From Acanthosepion pharaonis (taxonomy: Eukaryota; Mollusca; Cephalopoda; Sepiida; Sepiidae), in NCBI GenBank assembly GCA_903632075.3, contig CAHIKZ030004549.1:109501-173500 (forward strand): a stretch of DNA of 64,000 bases. Reading direction: 5' to 3'. The notes below the pieces were generated by a model. The model made no database searches. It was not told the DNA's origin and was given only the letters and a program-made list of their open reading frames with translations. The stretch's first letter is position 1; every line of letters begins with the position of its first letter. Below are positions 42,489-53,004 of the stretch, piece after piece. The translations under genes and the position numbers were made by a program.

Positions 42489-42782
42489 CTATAGGAAGGC
42501 CATATCATTGAGAGGTAATCTATTCCGAACAAGTCGCCAGGTAAGCGAAAACTCAGGGTTACTGAGGTAATCCGCCGCTTGCGCCAAAGACCAGAAAGAG
42601 CGAAACTCATCCTCCGACAAATCGAGCCGCTCACGTAGAGGATCCTTCACGACCCCCTCTACTTCAGTGGCCCGAAGAGTATGCCCCTCCGGAGTTTTAA
42701 CTTCACGAATATGCCGACCGGTACCTCGACGGATCTCTTCCTTCTGCAATTCTGCGCCCGTATTCACAGCTTCGGAAGACAT
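42489..42782 (-). pseudogene. Internally deleted TX1-like ORF2
   Basis: The open frame fuses two distant parts of a TX1-type ORF2: an N-terminal part (MSSEAVNTGAELQKEEIRRG; IREVKTPEGHTLRA), which matches the linker before RT (compare KRMSSEATNMAAELRVEENR at 53.3 kb), and a C-terminal part (YLSNPEFSLTWRLVRNRLPL), which matches the region after RT (compare CLNNDEASLTWLMIRGAL at 51.5 kb). The whole RT domain is missing without loss of frame. Such a copy could only move in trans. Confidence 0.75.
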
Positions 42783-43216
42783 CTTGCTTAACCTATGTCT
42801 AATTATGCTGCTTTTTTGGCCTGTTTTCTACCCATGCAGCTTTGACGGTGGCAAAGTTTCCGTTTGCGGCTGTGAAGTCTCTAAATTTTCCGTCATTGGG
42901 GTTACATTCCACCACGAGTGAACAAAATGAAAGTCCGCCTTATATTTTTTTAAATAATGTAAAAACAGCAATTAAAACGAAAATGGTAATAAAAACAAAA
43001 ATGGAGGAGGGTAAAAATACAATAAGGAAATAAACAAAAAAGAAAAAAGTGCGGAACTGAAAGCAAATACGCCCCCCCAAAAAAAAAAATCAAAAAATTC
43101 GAAGGTTTGCAAAAATTAGAAAAATAAAAAACTTAACAGTTCGCTTTCAAAGGCAATTCCAAACTTTTTCTGGAAAAAATAGACGTAAACCCACAAGTCA
43201 ACAAATCCCAGCAAGA
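42783..43216 (-). other. A-rich upstream part of the deleted TX1-like copy
   Basis: A-rich on the plus strand (T-rich in element sense) between the ORF2 remnant and the 190-bp repeat. It probably represents its 5' region. Contains AAAACGAAAATGGTAATAAA-type repeats but no recognised coding sequence. Confidence 0.35.
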
Positions 43217-43407
43217 CGTTTAATGTGGGGTTCCCGAACACGTAGGCTCGGCCAAAAAATCCCCGTAGACCCCGCATAAACGGAATCGGGTCTGTCTACC
43301 TCCCCGGACGAGACTCTGCCCTTCGGTATAGCCTGGTCCGGATTCCTTTCTGCCTGAAAGCAGAGAATTCGACAACAACCAAGATCTGAGTAACAGATCC
43401 CGGCAAG
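43217..43407 (-). repeat. 190-bp repeat flanking the deleted TX1-like copy (right)
   Basis: Second copy of the block at 41345-41535, same orientation, roughly 80-85% identical by eye (GTCTGTCTACCTCCCCGGAC; AACCAAGATCTGAGTAACAG). Confidence 0.8.
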
Positions 43408-43520
43408 AATTTGTAGTCCGTTGACTTAGATACTTATTGGTAGTTACTACCTATAGTTTAGTCACTCGTGGGTGGTGACAGTTTATTCCATTACATCACA
43501 AACTAAACCCGTGAAATATA

Positions 43521-43568
43521 GTCCGGGGTGTGACGATTAACTACATCCCGCAGCAAGGCCTATGACAC
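43521..43568 (+). repeat. Family R head fragment
   Basis: GTCCGGGGTGTGACGATTAA, ACTACATCCCGCAGCAAGGCC; the copy is cut off after the head. Confidence 0.65.
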
Positions 43569-43794
43569 TTCAAAAACAAATACAGGAACAGATTTTGCCC
43601 TAGTTTGATCACCTTTTGATCTACAGGGTGTTCCGCAAACATTCAGGAAATTTTAGATTTACTATATGCCGAAAAGAAATTAACTGACATAACATTACCA
43701 GAGTTCTTTTAGTTTGAACGCCATATCTACCATTTTTGTTTTTGTTCTAAGCTACTAAATATCTCTCCTTTGCTGTTGTTTCAAATAACTCTAC

Positions 43795-43924
43795 CGTCCT
43801 GGGTAAGGCGATAAACTACGTCCAACAGCAAGGCCTCTGATCAGGAGGTTTTGAGGTGCGTGGAACCACCTCTTAATTGCTGGTGTTCCCAGGTCCACCC
43901 TGACCCGGGGTGGTAGTACCTGTT
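43795..43924 (+). repeat. Family R 5' half
   Basis: Near-consensus head, body and core (CGTCCTGGGTAAGGCGATAA to GGGGTGGTAGTACCTG). The 3' half is replaced by unrelated sequence, but R tails reappear 350 bp downstream. Confidence 0.8.
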
Positions 43925-44278
43925 CATCATCTTGCGGCCTCAGCCGAGATTGAACTCACCAATACTTTGATTGGTGTAGTTCATAATCTTGTCAAATAGC
44001 TGAATTCTTGATGCTTCGCTAGGGCTATAAAGGGTGTTTTTATCGTGACACCAACACTAAATGGATTGCCAACCAAGGCTCAGAGAGACTCCATTCACCC
44101 TCCTCTAAGAGCAGGTTTTAATTCAGAGTTTTCCTTATCCTAGACCAGTTGCCATCCAAGGCTATAGAACCCAGTCTGTCCTGCTATTTACCCATAGCTG
44201 GAGGGAGAAAAAAGAGGATTCACACCTTTCCCAAGGGTGTTAGCACGTAAGTGAATGTAATGGATTCGACTGGATGAA

Positions 44279-44665
44279 AAAATATTACCAAAAATAGATT
44301 TATGAATGAAAAAAATATTACCAACAACAAAAATTTTGTTCGCATTAAATAACCCATTGAGGCTGATATGCCGTAAAACAAAACAAACCAAACTATCGCT
44401 ATGAATTTCAAAATTTTGTTGGCATTAAATGACCCACTGAAGTTTTGATATACCATAAAACAACCAGCCAACCAACCAACCAGAAATAGATTTTTGGAAA
44501 AAAATATTACCAACAATGAAAATTTTGTCAGTATTAAATAACCCATTGAGGTTAATATGCCATAAAACGAATCTAAACCAAAGAATACATATTCTATTCA
44601 TACGAATCTATCCTAAAAAATGTTGTCGGAATTAAATAACCTATTGAGGTTGATATGCCGTATTT
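44279..44665 (+). repeat. Cluster of four family R tails
   Basis: Terminal hairpin units (GGCATTAAATAACCCATTGA...TGATATGCCGTAAAACAAA) end at about 44393, 44480, 44584 and 44665, three of them preceded by ATTACCAACAA-type units. The 5' parts are missing. Confidence 0.75.
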
Positions 44666-44801
44666 CCTGTTTTTTGTATGGGCACACTGTATTATAGATT
44701 AAAACATATATTCACACTATAGAATCACAGCTCCAGTTGTCATAATAAAATTAACAAATGGACGACGGAGAATGGGTCTAAATTTACAAAGAAAAAACTA
44801 G

Positions 44802-45187
44802 GTCCTGGGTAAGACGATGAACTACATATGCGTCCCACGTAAGACGATAAACTACATCCAACAGGAAGGCATCTGATCAAATTTTGAGAATCGTGGAACC
44901 TCCTTTTAATTGCTGGTGTTCCCCAGTCCACCCTGACCCGTGGTGGTAACTTTTTTGGGTCCCAGCTATGGGCAAATAGTTAACCCCCAAACTGGGGTCA
45001 AAAGACTATGAAAGCGTAAAAATAGTTTTTAATACCAGCAATATATTTTTGTAAGAAAATTACCGGCAATGAATGTTTGAAGAAAAAATTACCAGCAATA
45101 CATTGTTGAAAAAATATTACCAGCAATAAAAATCATATCGGCATCAAATAACTCATTCAGGTTGATATGCCGTAAACCAAACCAAAT
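44802..45187 (+). repeat. Family R copy, full
   Basis: Two head units, body, CCCCCAAACTGGGG hairpin, three CCAGCAATA units and the terminal hairpin CGGCATCAAATAACTCATTC. Confidence 0.85.
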
Positions 45188-45489
45188 TTCTATAACACGA
45201 AGAACATGAAGAAATTATTTGCAAAAACTGAACCAAAAATATATTGGATTTTCTAAGAATTGGTCTCTTATCAAAGATGTAGACTGATGTATAAACAACA
45301 TATCCTACCTTTTACCATTTTGCAAGTAAATTGTCCTTATCAAATGGAAATTCTTGACTTAAACAAAAATACCTAGGATTATTTTGCAGTGTGCAAGCAA
45401 ATAAGTTCTAGTTTGCTAAAAATGTTCCATACAAATTGACATTTAAAATTCATATATTTGACATATATATATACATATATAAACTGGAT

Positions 45490-45843
45490 TTGGCATTAAA
45501 TAAACCAGTGGTTGATATGCCATAAAACCAAAACAAACTGTTAGAGCCTCCACTATAAACAATTAATTATGGTCAAGCCCCCATGAAAATATAAACATAG
45601 ATTTTTATAGTAAAAAAAAAAACCCCAAAAAAACAATACTACTTTTTTTTTTTTTTAATTCAGCAAAACATTTGATTATCGACAAAAAAAAAACGTATTT
45701 ACAAAAATACGTCAATGAAATCTGATCAACAAATTGATTTCTTATAAATATTTATTCTATTATTATGAACTTATTCGAAAAACCTTGCCAACATTAAATA
45801 ACCCATTCAGGTTGATATATCGTAAAACAAATGAATAAACCAA
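45490..45843 (+). repeat. Family R tails, diverged
   Basis: A tail (TGGCATTAAATAAACCAGTG...ATATGCCATAAAACC) at 45490-45540, then a diverged 3' half from 45570 (TATGGTCAAGCCCCCATGAA; AATATAAACATAG) ending in a second tail at about 45843. Confidence 0.6.
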
Positions 45844-45977
45844 CAAATGAAACTAAATTATTTGTCTTTAAATCAGTGGTTTAGGTTGCTACATCTTAGA
45901 AAACTTAACAAATGTCTATAACTTTTTAGTGAGTTTCAGACAAATATTTTACTGACACATGTCCAATCTCTTAAGTC

Positions 45978-46391
45978 TTAAGGTACGGAAAAGATCTTAA
46001 TATCCTGTAAATTAGTTCCTTGGGCGAGAATGTTGCGTTCCATCACAATAAATGGACGCAGAGCTTTGAAGATTGGTGCCAGATATTCTCTCCTCACCCT
46101 CGCTAAATGCCTCCAGGGATACATCAATGATTGGTCTCTCGACTGGGCTGCGCCATCTGTTTCGCTGATGGGAACTGGCCCAATATCGAAAATCGATTTC
46201 TGACATATTCGCCTTTCCTTGGGGGCGATTCTCTCTTCTCGCAAAAGAAAACAAATCTTAATAAATACAATGTTGAATAAGTCGTTGTTTAAATTCAGTC
46301 TGATATGTTCTCTAAAACTGAACCATTCTGTTAAATAAGGATTGTCTATATATTTCTGAGATGAGGTATTATAATTATTTACACTGTTCAA
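45978..46391 (-). other. Unrecognised open frame
   Basis: Minus-strand open frame of about 135 codons without stops (the computed frame extends into the R copy at 46397, whose part should be ignored). Composition is ordinary for a globular protein (REERIAPKERRICQKSIFDI; REYLAPIFKALRPFIVMER), but I recognise no family and see no clear splice sites. It could be a diverged host exon, a transposon remnant or chance. Confidence 0.2.
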
Positions 46392-46396
46392 AATGC

Positions 46397-46796
46397 CGTC
46401 CTGGGTATGACGATAAACTACATCGCGTCCAGAGTAAGACGTTAAACTACGTCCAATAGCAAGGCCTCTCGTCAGGAGGTTTTGAGGAGCATAGAACCAC
46501 CTCTTAATTCCTGGCGTTCCCAAGTCCACCCTGACCGTGGTGGTAGCTCCTGTTAGCTATGGGCAACTAGTTGACACCCAAACTGGGATCAAAACACTAT
46601 GAAAGTGTAAAAATAGGTTTTAATACATACCAGAAATACTGCGTAAAAAAAAAAAAAAATAACCCTGAAAATGAGGTAAAAAGCATTATGAAAGTGTAGA
46701 TCTTTGACAAAACCCAAATATTACCAGCAATAAAAACATTGTTGGCATTAAGTAACACATTGAGGCTGATATGTCGTTAAAAAAACAAACCAAACT
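46397..46796 (+). repeat. Family R copy, full
   Basis: Two head units (CGTCCTGGGTATGACGATAA; GCGTCCAGAGTAAGACG), full body, hairpins and tail. Confidence 0.85.
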
Positions 46797-46813
46797 AATA
46801 TTCACGATATTTC

Positions 46814-47106
46814 GGCCTCAAGGATAGATGACCCAGTGGATAAACACGTTGGTTGAATCCAGTGACTTGAGTTGTGAGTTTAATACTTGGCCAAAAAATC
46901 TGGAGAGATGAGTTAACGGGAGATAACTGAGACATCCGGAAGAGGTATGACACGTGGAACTAGAACAATCTACCGCGGTGGACGAACTAAACGGTTCAGT
47001 TCGAAATTTCAATCACCAGAAGAAGGCCGGGAGGCACTCTGGCTGAAACGTCGTGCATATGGCAACAAAGATTAGGACAACAGTCCGAACAATATAAATA
47101 AGGCTT
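46814..47106 (+). repeat. tRNA-derived SINE, copy 1
   Basis: The head resembles a tRNA: GACCCAGTGGATAAACACGT (box A region), GTTGGTTGAATCCAGTGACT and GAGTTTAATACTTGG (degenerate box B). The body has GACATCCGGAAGAGGTATGA, TGGAACTAG, CAGAAGAAGGCCGGGAGG and GGCTGAAACGTCGTG. The same 290-bp order recurs at 61336-61627. This copy is followed by an (AT)n tract. Confidence 0.75.
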
Positions 47107-47127
47107 GAATGGTATGAGTTGTTATTG

Positions 47128-47130
<3 letters not shown>

Positions 47131-47199
<69 letters not shown>
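47131..47199. repeat. (AT)n microsatellite
   Basis: The longest AT run of the window, about 34 dinucleotides. Confidence 0.95.
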
Positions 47200-47202
<3 letters not shown>

Positions 47203-47731
47203 AAGCCTTTAACTTGCGTATTTATGTCATTTGTCAGAAATACCGTAGACGAAAATTCGAAAAAGCAAAGACATTCTGATCAGTTTTCGTTTCGCGCTCT
47301 TTATATCTCGATTGAAGACTAAAAGGATTCACAGCAACTAAAATGAAGTGTGGTAGATTAGTTTTGACCTTGTCAAAATCCTCCCAAACCAAAATGGTAA
47401 CCTAACAGTGATGTCCTTAAATGTACTCGTCAGATCGTGACTCGGATGTCACGCATAGCGTCGAAATAGTTTAGAAATGTCTAAAAAGATATGCACTTAA
47501 CGATTAAAAACGGCTAAAATAAAATGATCTCTGAGGGTTTTGAGGAGGGCTGCACATCATCGGATCCCATAGTGTCAGTTGGCAATGATCGTTGATTCTG
47601 TATCGCCAAAGACCACATCGCTTGAAGAGTTCCAATAGTAGTAACAACTAAAATGGATAATACTTATTATATTGTATAATAACTATTATCGTACTATAAC
47701 AGCCACCGGACTTGAGAAACCTATTTTCCAA
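47200..47731. other. No gene recognised
   Basis: Unique AT-rich sequence without supported features. Confidence 0.4.
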
Positions 47732-48030
47732 CGTCCTGGGTAAGACGATAAACTACGTCCAACAGCAAGGCCTCGTACTTGCTGGTATTCCCAGCTACAC
47801 CGTGACACGAGGCGGTAGCAACAGTTAGGGTCCCAGCTATGAGTAAATACTTAACCCATAAACTGGGGTCAAAACACTATGAAAGTGTAAAAATAGGTTT
47901 TAATACCAGAAATACTTTGTAAAAAAAAAATTATTACAATAATACAATTTTGAAAAAAAATACCAGATATAAAAATTGTCGATATTAAATAACCCACCGA
48001 GGTTGATATGTCGTAAAACAAACCAAACCA
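47732..48030 (+). repeat. Family R copy, body deletion
   Basis: Head CGTCCTGGGTAAGACGATAA is intact; the GATCAGGAGG to CTCTTAATT part is deleted after AAGGCCTCG. Core, hairpins and tail are present. Confidence 0.8.
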
Positions 48031-48199
48031 AAACTTTGAAAATCATAAGGATAGCTGCAGTAGTCGCCCAGCCTGTGGATAATGTGGGCAAAGGTATTAA
48101 GACCATTCCGAAGAAGAATGTGCTAACTGCCAGGAAAGCCATCCAGCATACTCATGAACATGTGAGGTCTGGAAAAAGGGAAGGGAAATTGTTGTAAAA

Positions 48200-50160
48200 T
48201 ATAAAAGAAACATGTCACTTTCAGAAGCAAGACAAGTAGTGGGTTATATGAAAGGTCCTTCCTACGCAAAAATAACAGGAAATAAGTCTACAAATAACTC
48301 CGGTCAGCCTGACAAATACAAAGCCCTCACTGAGAATTTGGTAAACTTGGGAGCAAATGACTAGTCCAAATTTCAAATTTACCTGATAGTTCTATATACA
48401 AAGGAAATGGCGCAAGACTTAACCACAAAGGGACAATTAAAAAAAAAATTGTAATAATAAAGAAACAAGACAAATAGCAAAACGACAGCTCAAACACAAA
48501 CCATTCCTACCAAACCACTTACTAAACAAAGATCAAAGATTTCTTATCCGTTCGCCGAAATCCAGGAAAGACAGATCTTGGCTTATCACCCAAAAGAACA
48601 GTACCAACTAGACAAAATCCAGAAATCGGAAACGACCAAATTCCTATGCAAATCAGATTTAATGAACTAGAAAACATGGAGGTGGAAAGCCAGGGCCCCT
48701 CAAATAGTGAAAACCTCCAAAATGAAAACTTAGGAGAAAGAAATCAATGCCATATAAGCTAAAGACCGAAAACGTTTAAACAGCCGTGCATAAGATAAGT
48801 CAATGGAACTGGCGTGGAATAAAAACAAATATAAATGAACTGCTTCTGTTAATAACAGATCTGTCACCAGTAGTTGTTTGACTTCAGGAAACATTCCTTA
48901 AGCAAGGTGACAAAACACTGGGCTTTGTGCATCTGGTGGTACATCACCCCTTGTTAGGAATGATGTACCCCAAAGTAAAATGAATTTGACAACTACTTTA
49001 CAAGCGATTGATGTTAAAATGACCCCACATAGACCCCAATAAACATTTGCACGGTATATACCCCGCGTAATGAAGGAGCAAATAAAGCCGAAATTCGTGA
49101 AATAATAAGCCCCCCCTGCACTTTAAATCAAATTTAGCTGAGAATCTTTTATACAGCTGTGGCCCCAGATGACATCTAGTATCAATTCATAAAACTGTAG
49201 CCCAACAAATCATTACAACTGTTCGAGCTGCCTGTGTAAAACTATGGAAAGAATAGTCAACAACAGATTGACTCGCTGACTGGAAACTGACGGCCTAATC
49301 AGTAACTACCAATGCGCTTTTAAGAGAAAAAAAAGAATTACCATGGATAATTTAATACGCCCTGAAACCTTTGTAAGGGAAGCCTTCATTAAAAAAGAAC
49401 TCGCGGTAGTCTTTTTTCAATTAGAAATGGCGTATGATACAACAATCTGCATGAACTGGGTCTAAAAGGAAGGCCGATTTAATTCATAGGGATTTCTTGA
49501 AAGATTAAACGTTTCAAGTCCGTATAGGAAGTACGTTATCAAGAAGGGGTCCCAGAAGGAAGCATTCTTTCGGTGACGCTGTTTTGCTTTAAAATGGACT
49601 CCATAGTTAAAACCCTAAGCCCAGGCATGAGAAGCTCTTAATATGTCGAACATTTTCTAATTATGCACTCATCTCAACATATGAATACCACTGAAGGACA
49701 ACTCTAACAATATCTCAATAAAATATCTCAATAAAATATGTAAATGGGCCACTGAAAATGGGTTTACGTTTACTAAAATGAAAACCAAGTGCCTACATTT
49801 CTGCCAATCAAGATAATTACACAATGACCCATGTTTAAAATTAGATAGCAGAAATCCCAGTAGTAGAACACAAGTTTCTTGTCATTAACTTTGATAAAAA
49901 AAATTAATGTTCATTCCTATAATATTTCAAAACAAAATGTAGCAAAGCCGTACAATTTCTGCATGTAGTGACCAATACTGGATGCAGATCAGATCCACTA
50001 ACATTGATCAAATTATACAGATCGCTATTTCACTCCAAAATGGATTACGCTAGTTTCATATATGGGGCTGCCAGAAAGTCGTACCTAAAAATTATTATCA
50101 TTATTAAGGGTTTTCAGGACAGCATCCCCAATGGAGAGCTTATACACAGAATGTGAGGTA
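48200..50160 (+). pseudogene. I/jockey-type LINE pseudogene (ORF1-EN-RT)
   Basis: Plus-strand fragments in LINE order. 48210-48400: ORF1-like piece (MSLSEARQVVGYMKGPSYAK). 48797-48910: endonuclease start WNWRGIKTNINELLLLITDL, then VVCLQETFLKQ, the QET motif with the metal-binding Glu. 49195-49290: NHYNCSSCLCKTMERIVNNR, the RT entry. 49290-49440: SNYQCAFKRKKRITMDNLIR, then ELAVVFFQLEMAYDT, where the catalytic D-x-E/K-AYDT context has lost its first Asp. 49545-49580: EGVPEGSILSVTLFCFKMDS. 49737-49800: KWATENGFTFTKMKTKCLHF. 49990-50100: LIKLYRSLFHSKMDYASFIY. Many stops and deletions. Confidence 0.8.
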
Positions 50161-50186
50161 GCAGCGAGACGACGTGTATCTGCCAA

Positions 50187-50400
50187 AATATTTATTGTTT
50201 CGTAAAAATACAAACAAATGCGGCACAAGGCCAAAAAGGGGGATTGGGGAATGACGGTCTTCTTCTGTCATTAATCTAAAACTTAGCTAGTCACAATATT
50301 TATTGTTTCGTAAATATACAAACAAATGCGGCACAAGGCCAAAAAGGGGGATTGGGGAATGACGGTCTTCTGTCATTAATCTAAAACTTAGCTAGTCACA
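50187..50400 (-). repeat. 108-bp tandem duplication at the TX1-like 3' end
   Basis: Unit 1 starts at 50187 and unit 2 at 50295 (both AATATTTATTGTTTCGTAAA, then GGCACAAGGCCAAAAAGGGG and ACTTAGCTAGTCACA). In element sense each ends with an AATAAATATT, so the LINE 3' terminus with its polyadenylation-like signal is doubled. Confidence 0.85.
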
Positions 50401-51068
50401 GACACTGACCCAAACATGCCAACAATAAACCAATCACCAAAACATCACATTCACTCCTACCATAATACCTCAGTTTCTCTATGACGTCCTAACTAGTCCC
50501 CATATATACAAATATTGTTCATGGGGGGAGGGTCTTAAAATAACAACTTTTAAAAATCCCCAAATGCGTATTTACAGAATGAATTAATTATTTACAATAA
50601 AACTAAACAAAACTGAGTTAGTAATAAAACCCCCCACAAACTATGAATGTGGCAGAAATGTAAGTTAACCAGACGAAATCGATGCGGGACTAAGAAAATG
50701 AGTACACATTCAAACCATCAAGCATTCACACAAACACTCACTCATTCATACACAACAACAAATACGAAAACACACACCCGAAACGAAAGGCGCCCCGCAT
50801 CCACCAGAAAACTGACATCACTAACCACCTAACGAGTGAGGAGATGGGGAATTAAACAAAAGTAAAAATAGGGACAGAAATAAAAGGGACCAATGAGCTT
50901 ACATACCCTAGCTAAGTTAAACGGGGAAAAAAAAGAAAACTAAATATTCAACAACAAAAACCTAGTCTAACCTAATATCGGGGTGGGTTGCCTATGTTCA
51001 ACCCTGTTAGGACAATATTCTGTGCCTAACCGACATCTAAATGCCACTCTAGGTCAGCCCCTTTCACT
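50401..51068 (-). other. TX1-like 3' UTR
   Basis: Non-coding region between the ORF2 stop and the duplicated 3' end. Shares the CTGAGTTAGTAATAAAACC block with the other TX1-like 3' regions (28.9 kb, 41.7 kb). Confidence 0.5.
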
Positions 51069-51260
51069 CTACAGATTCACCCACCTTTTGCCGAATTCTG
51101 ATGATGGGAGCCGCCGCCTTTCCGTCCTAATCTTGACTTTAAGCTGATGCCTAAAGAACAAGATCAGTTGGGAAGAGGTGAACTTCTCGCCTTCATAGAA
51201 TCCCTTCTGTCGCGTCGTCCAAATCACGACTCGCATAACCCCTAGTAAGCAACAGAACAC
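51069..51260 (-). CDS. TX1-like ORF2, C-terminal end
   Basis: The frame reads VVIWTTRQKGFYEGEKFTSS, then LFFRHQLKVKIRTERRRL and FGKRWVNL, the conserved end of TX1-type ORF2 proteins. It overlaps the preceding segment in another frame (shift between 51193 and 51260). The stop at 51069 is probably the native one. Confidence 0.75.
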   Translation of the reverse strand: MFCCLLGVMRVVIWTTRQKGFYEGEKFTSSQLILFFRHQLKVKIRTERRRLPSSEFGKRWVNL

Positions 51261-52134
51261 AGTGTTCAGCCTTCGTCAATTGCGATACCACATTGCTACA
51301 AACAGAACTGGCTTCCAGGACAAAAAACTTTCCCTGCAGCATGCGAACCATGAGGCCTTCAACAAACCTGCACAACGGCACTACCGCCTTGCACTGAAAA
51401 AAGGCGTGACCAATGGTCTCGACATTCCCAGTACAGCGACGACAGTTTGGATATTTCTCCAAGCCTGCTGAACAAAGTCTTTTGCCGACCCAGAGGGCCC
51501 CGCGAATCATCAGCCAGGTGAGTGATGCCTCATCGTTATTGAGACATTTCAACCCGGGCGCCCAAGGCCATATCGAGCGAGCCTCCTGCTTCGTAAGACC
51601 GAGCTCGTCGATCAGATCATCTTGAACGGACCCCCTAACTAACAAACGATATAATGCCTTACGAGACAACGCTTGGGCGTCGGAGAGGCCAACCGACGTC
51701 CGCAAGAGGAGCTTCAAAGCACGACGACATTCACGATAGAAGGAGCACTCGCCACGAGGAGTACGACCGGCCTCCTCCTCGCACGAGTGCACACTTCTCA
51801 GGGATGGGAAATGTTTACGGACATCTTCTTTCCAAAAGGTGCCCACCTCATCCAAACCGCGACACATTCGGTCGAGAAAGGTAATGCGTAGCATATATTG
51901 ACGAATCTCGATGCTAGGCATCCCCAGACCGCCCTCAGAGGGATGAAGGCAACAGATCTCGCGAGATGCCATATGGGCCTTACCTCTCCACAAGAAAGAG
52001 AACAAGGCCTTGACTAATGACATTAGTCGGGCATACGGGAGTGGAAGCACAGAAAGACGGTAGAGGAGGATCGGATAGATGTGAGAACCACAAACTTCCG
52101 CCCTTCCCTTCAGGGAAAGTCCCTCCGAGACCAC
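51193..52134 (-). CDS. TX1-like ORF2, post-RT region
   Basis: A 313-codon open segment with LSLKGRAEVCGSHIYPILLY and RLSVLPLPYARLMSLVKALF, the thumb/connection of TX1-type RTs. It also has FSFLWRG and GGLGMPSIE, a WPWAPGLKCLNNDEASLTWL block, and a Cys/His motif YPNCRRCTGNVETIGHAFFQ, then CKAVVPLCRF. The role of this region in intact elements is RNA or target-DNA binding. A deletion/frameshift separates it from the palm segment upstream. Confidence 0.8.
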   Translation of the reverse strand: MVSEGLSLKGRAEVCGSHIYPILLYRLSVLPLPYARLMSLVKALFSFLWRGKAHMASREICCLHPSEGGLGMPSIEIRQYMLRITFLDRMCRGLDEVGTFWKEDVRKHFPSLRSVHSCEEEAGRTPRGECSFYRECRRALKLLLRTSVGLSDAQALSRKALYRLLVRGSVQDDLIDELGLTKQEARSIWPWAPGLKCLNNDEASLTWLMIRGALWVGKRLCSAGLEKYPNCRRCTGNVETIGHAFFQCKAVVPLCRFVEGLMVRMLQGKFFVLEASSVCSNVVSQLTKAEHCVLLLTRGYASRDLDDATEGIL

Positions 52135-52194
52135 AGACTAGCCGCGGCCTCGGCCCGCCCCTGTACCTCCGACCAATTCATTTCCAACTGGAGA

Positions 52195-52590
52195 TCAGGA
52201 CCGAACCAGACGCCGAGTATCTTGATCGGCCCATCCGTCCAGAGGAAAGGTCGGGAAGAGAAACTCCCTTCCACGCACCCAACCGCAAGCCCACAGACTT
52301 ATCGCGGTTGATTTTGGCCCCGTCACCATCTCATACCCACTGATCTGCTTACTGACTTCGTTAATCTCGGCTCTGCTCGACACAAGAACCGAAACGTCGT
52401 CAGCATAGGCAGAGTACCTGGCCGAGGTGTTAGCACCAGGCAGCGAAATACCGCGTAGGACCGGATTCGCCTTTAACTTGCGAAGGAAATGCTCCAACGC
52501 AAGAACGTAAAGCAGAGGCGATAGCGGACAACCTTGACGAATGGAGCGAGACAATACGAAAGGCTTCGATCTTACCCCATTCACTTCCAC
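52195..52590 (-). CDS. TX1-like RT palm segment (YADD)
   Basis: The segment reads VNGVRSKPFVLSRSIRQGCP, LSPLLYVLALEHFLRKLK and RYSAYADDVSVLVSSR: the RQGCPLSPLLY motif B and an intact YADD active site. The end of the frame (SLWACGWVRG) is out of frame with the true continuation. Confidence 0.85.
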   Translation of the reverse strand: MEVNGVRSKPFVLSRSIRQGCPLSPLLYVLALEHFLRKLKANPVLRGISLPGANTSARYSAYADDVSVLVSSRAEINEVSKQISGYEMVTGPKSTAISLWACGWVRGREFLFPTFPLDGWADQDTRRLVRS

Positions 52591-52967
52591 CAGCGCACCG
52601 GGGTCGCATACAAGAGTCGGATCCAGGAGCGAAAGTCGGCTCCGAAACCGGCCGCCGAAAGGACAGCCTCCAGAAATCGATGGTCATCCCTATCGAAGGC
52701 CTTGGACTGATCTAAATTGATCAGCGCGGCTTCACTGTCGACTTGTTCTAAGATCAAGCGTACCATATGAAGGTTATCCTGAATAGTCCTGCCCTTCAAA
52801 GCACAAGTCTGTTCAGGGCGAAAGTTCCCTAACCCATCCCCACCGTCCTTGTCCTTACGCAGCAACTTGATGACACCCCTAGTGAAGCGTTGAGGTAAAG
52901 ACCCCTGCCTCATCCAGTGGTTGTACATCAGTTCCAGCAAAGGCACAAAAACGTGCGACAACCTCAA
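52581..52967 (-). CDS. TX1-like RT fingers segment with deletion
   Basis: Begins SHVFVPLLELMYNHWMRQGS, RFTRGVIKLLRKDKDGGDGL and GNFRP, then jumps to EQTCALKGRTIQDNLHMVRL and ALINLDQSKAFDRDDHRFLE. Intact TX1-type RTs have about 35-40 residues between the 'YRP' and 'PEQ' motifs (the 'ITLLNTELKILARVLANR' region); here they are absent, in frame. Catalytic Asp of motif A is present (NLDQSKAFD), but FDRVDH has become FDRDDH. Confidence 0.8.
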   Translation of the reverse strand: MRLSHVFVPLLELMYNHWMRQGSLPQRFTRGVIKLLRKDKDGGDGLGNFRPEQTCALKGRTIQDNLHMVRLILEQVDSEAALINLDQSKAFDRDDHRFLEAVLSAAGFGADFRSWIRLLYATPVRWWK

Positions 52968-53004
52968 GTAAACTTCGTAGGGAAGACCATCTAATCCCGG
53001 AGAC

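Noticed and set aside
41345..43407. LTR retrotransposon bounded by the 190-bp repeats
   Set aside because: The repeats lack TG...CA ends and no primer site or polypurine tract adjoins them; the coding remnant is a TX1-type LINE.
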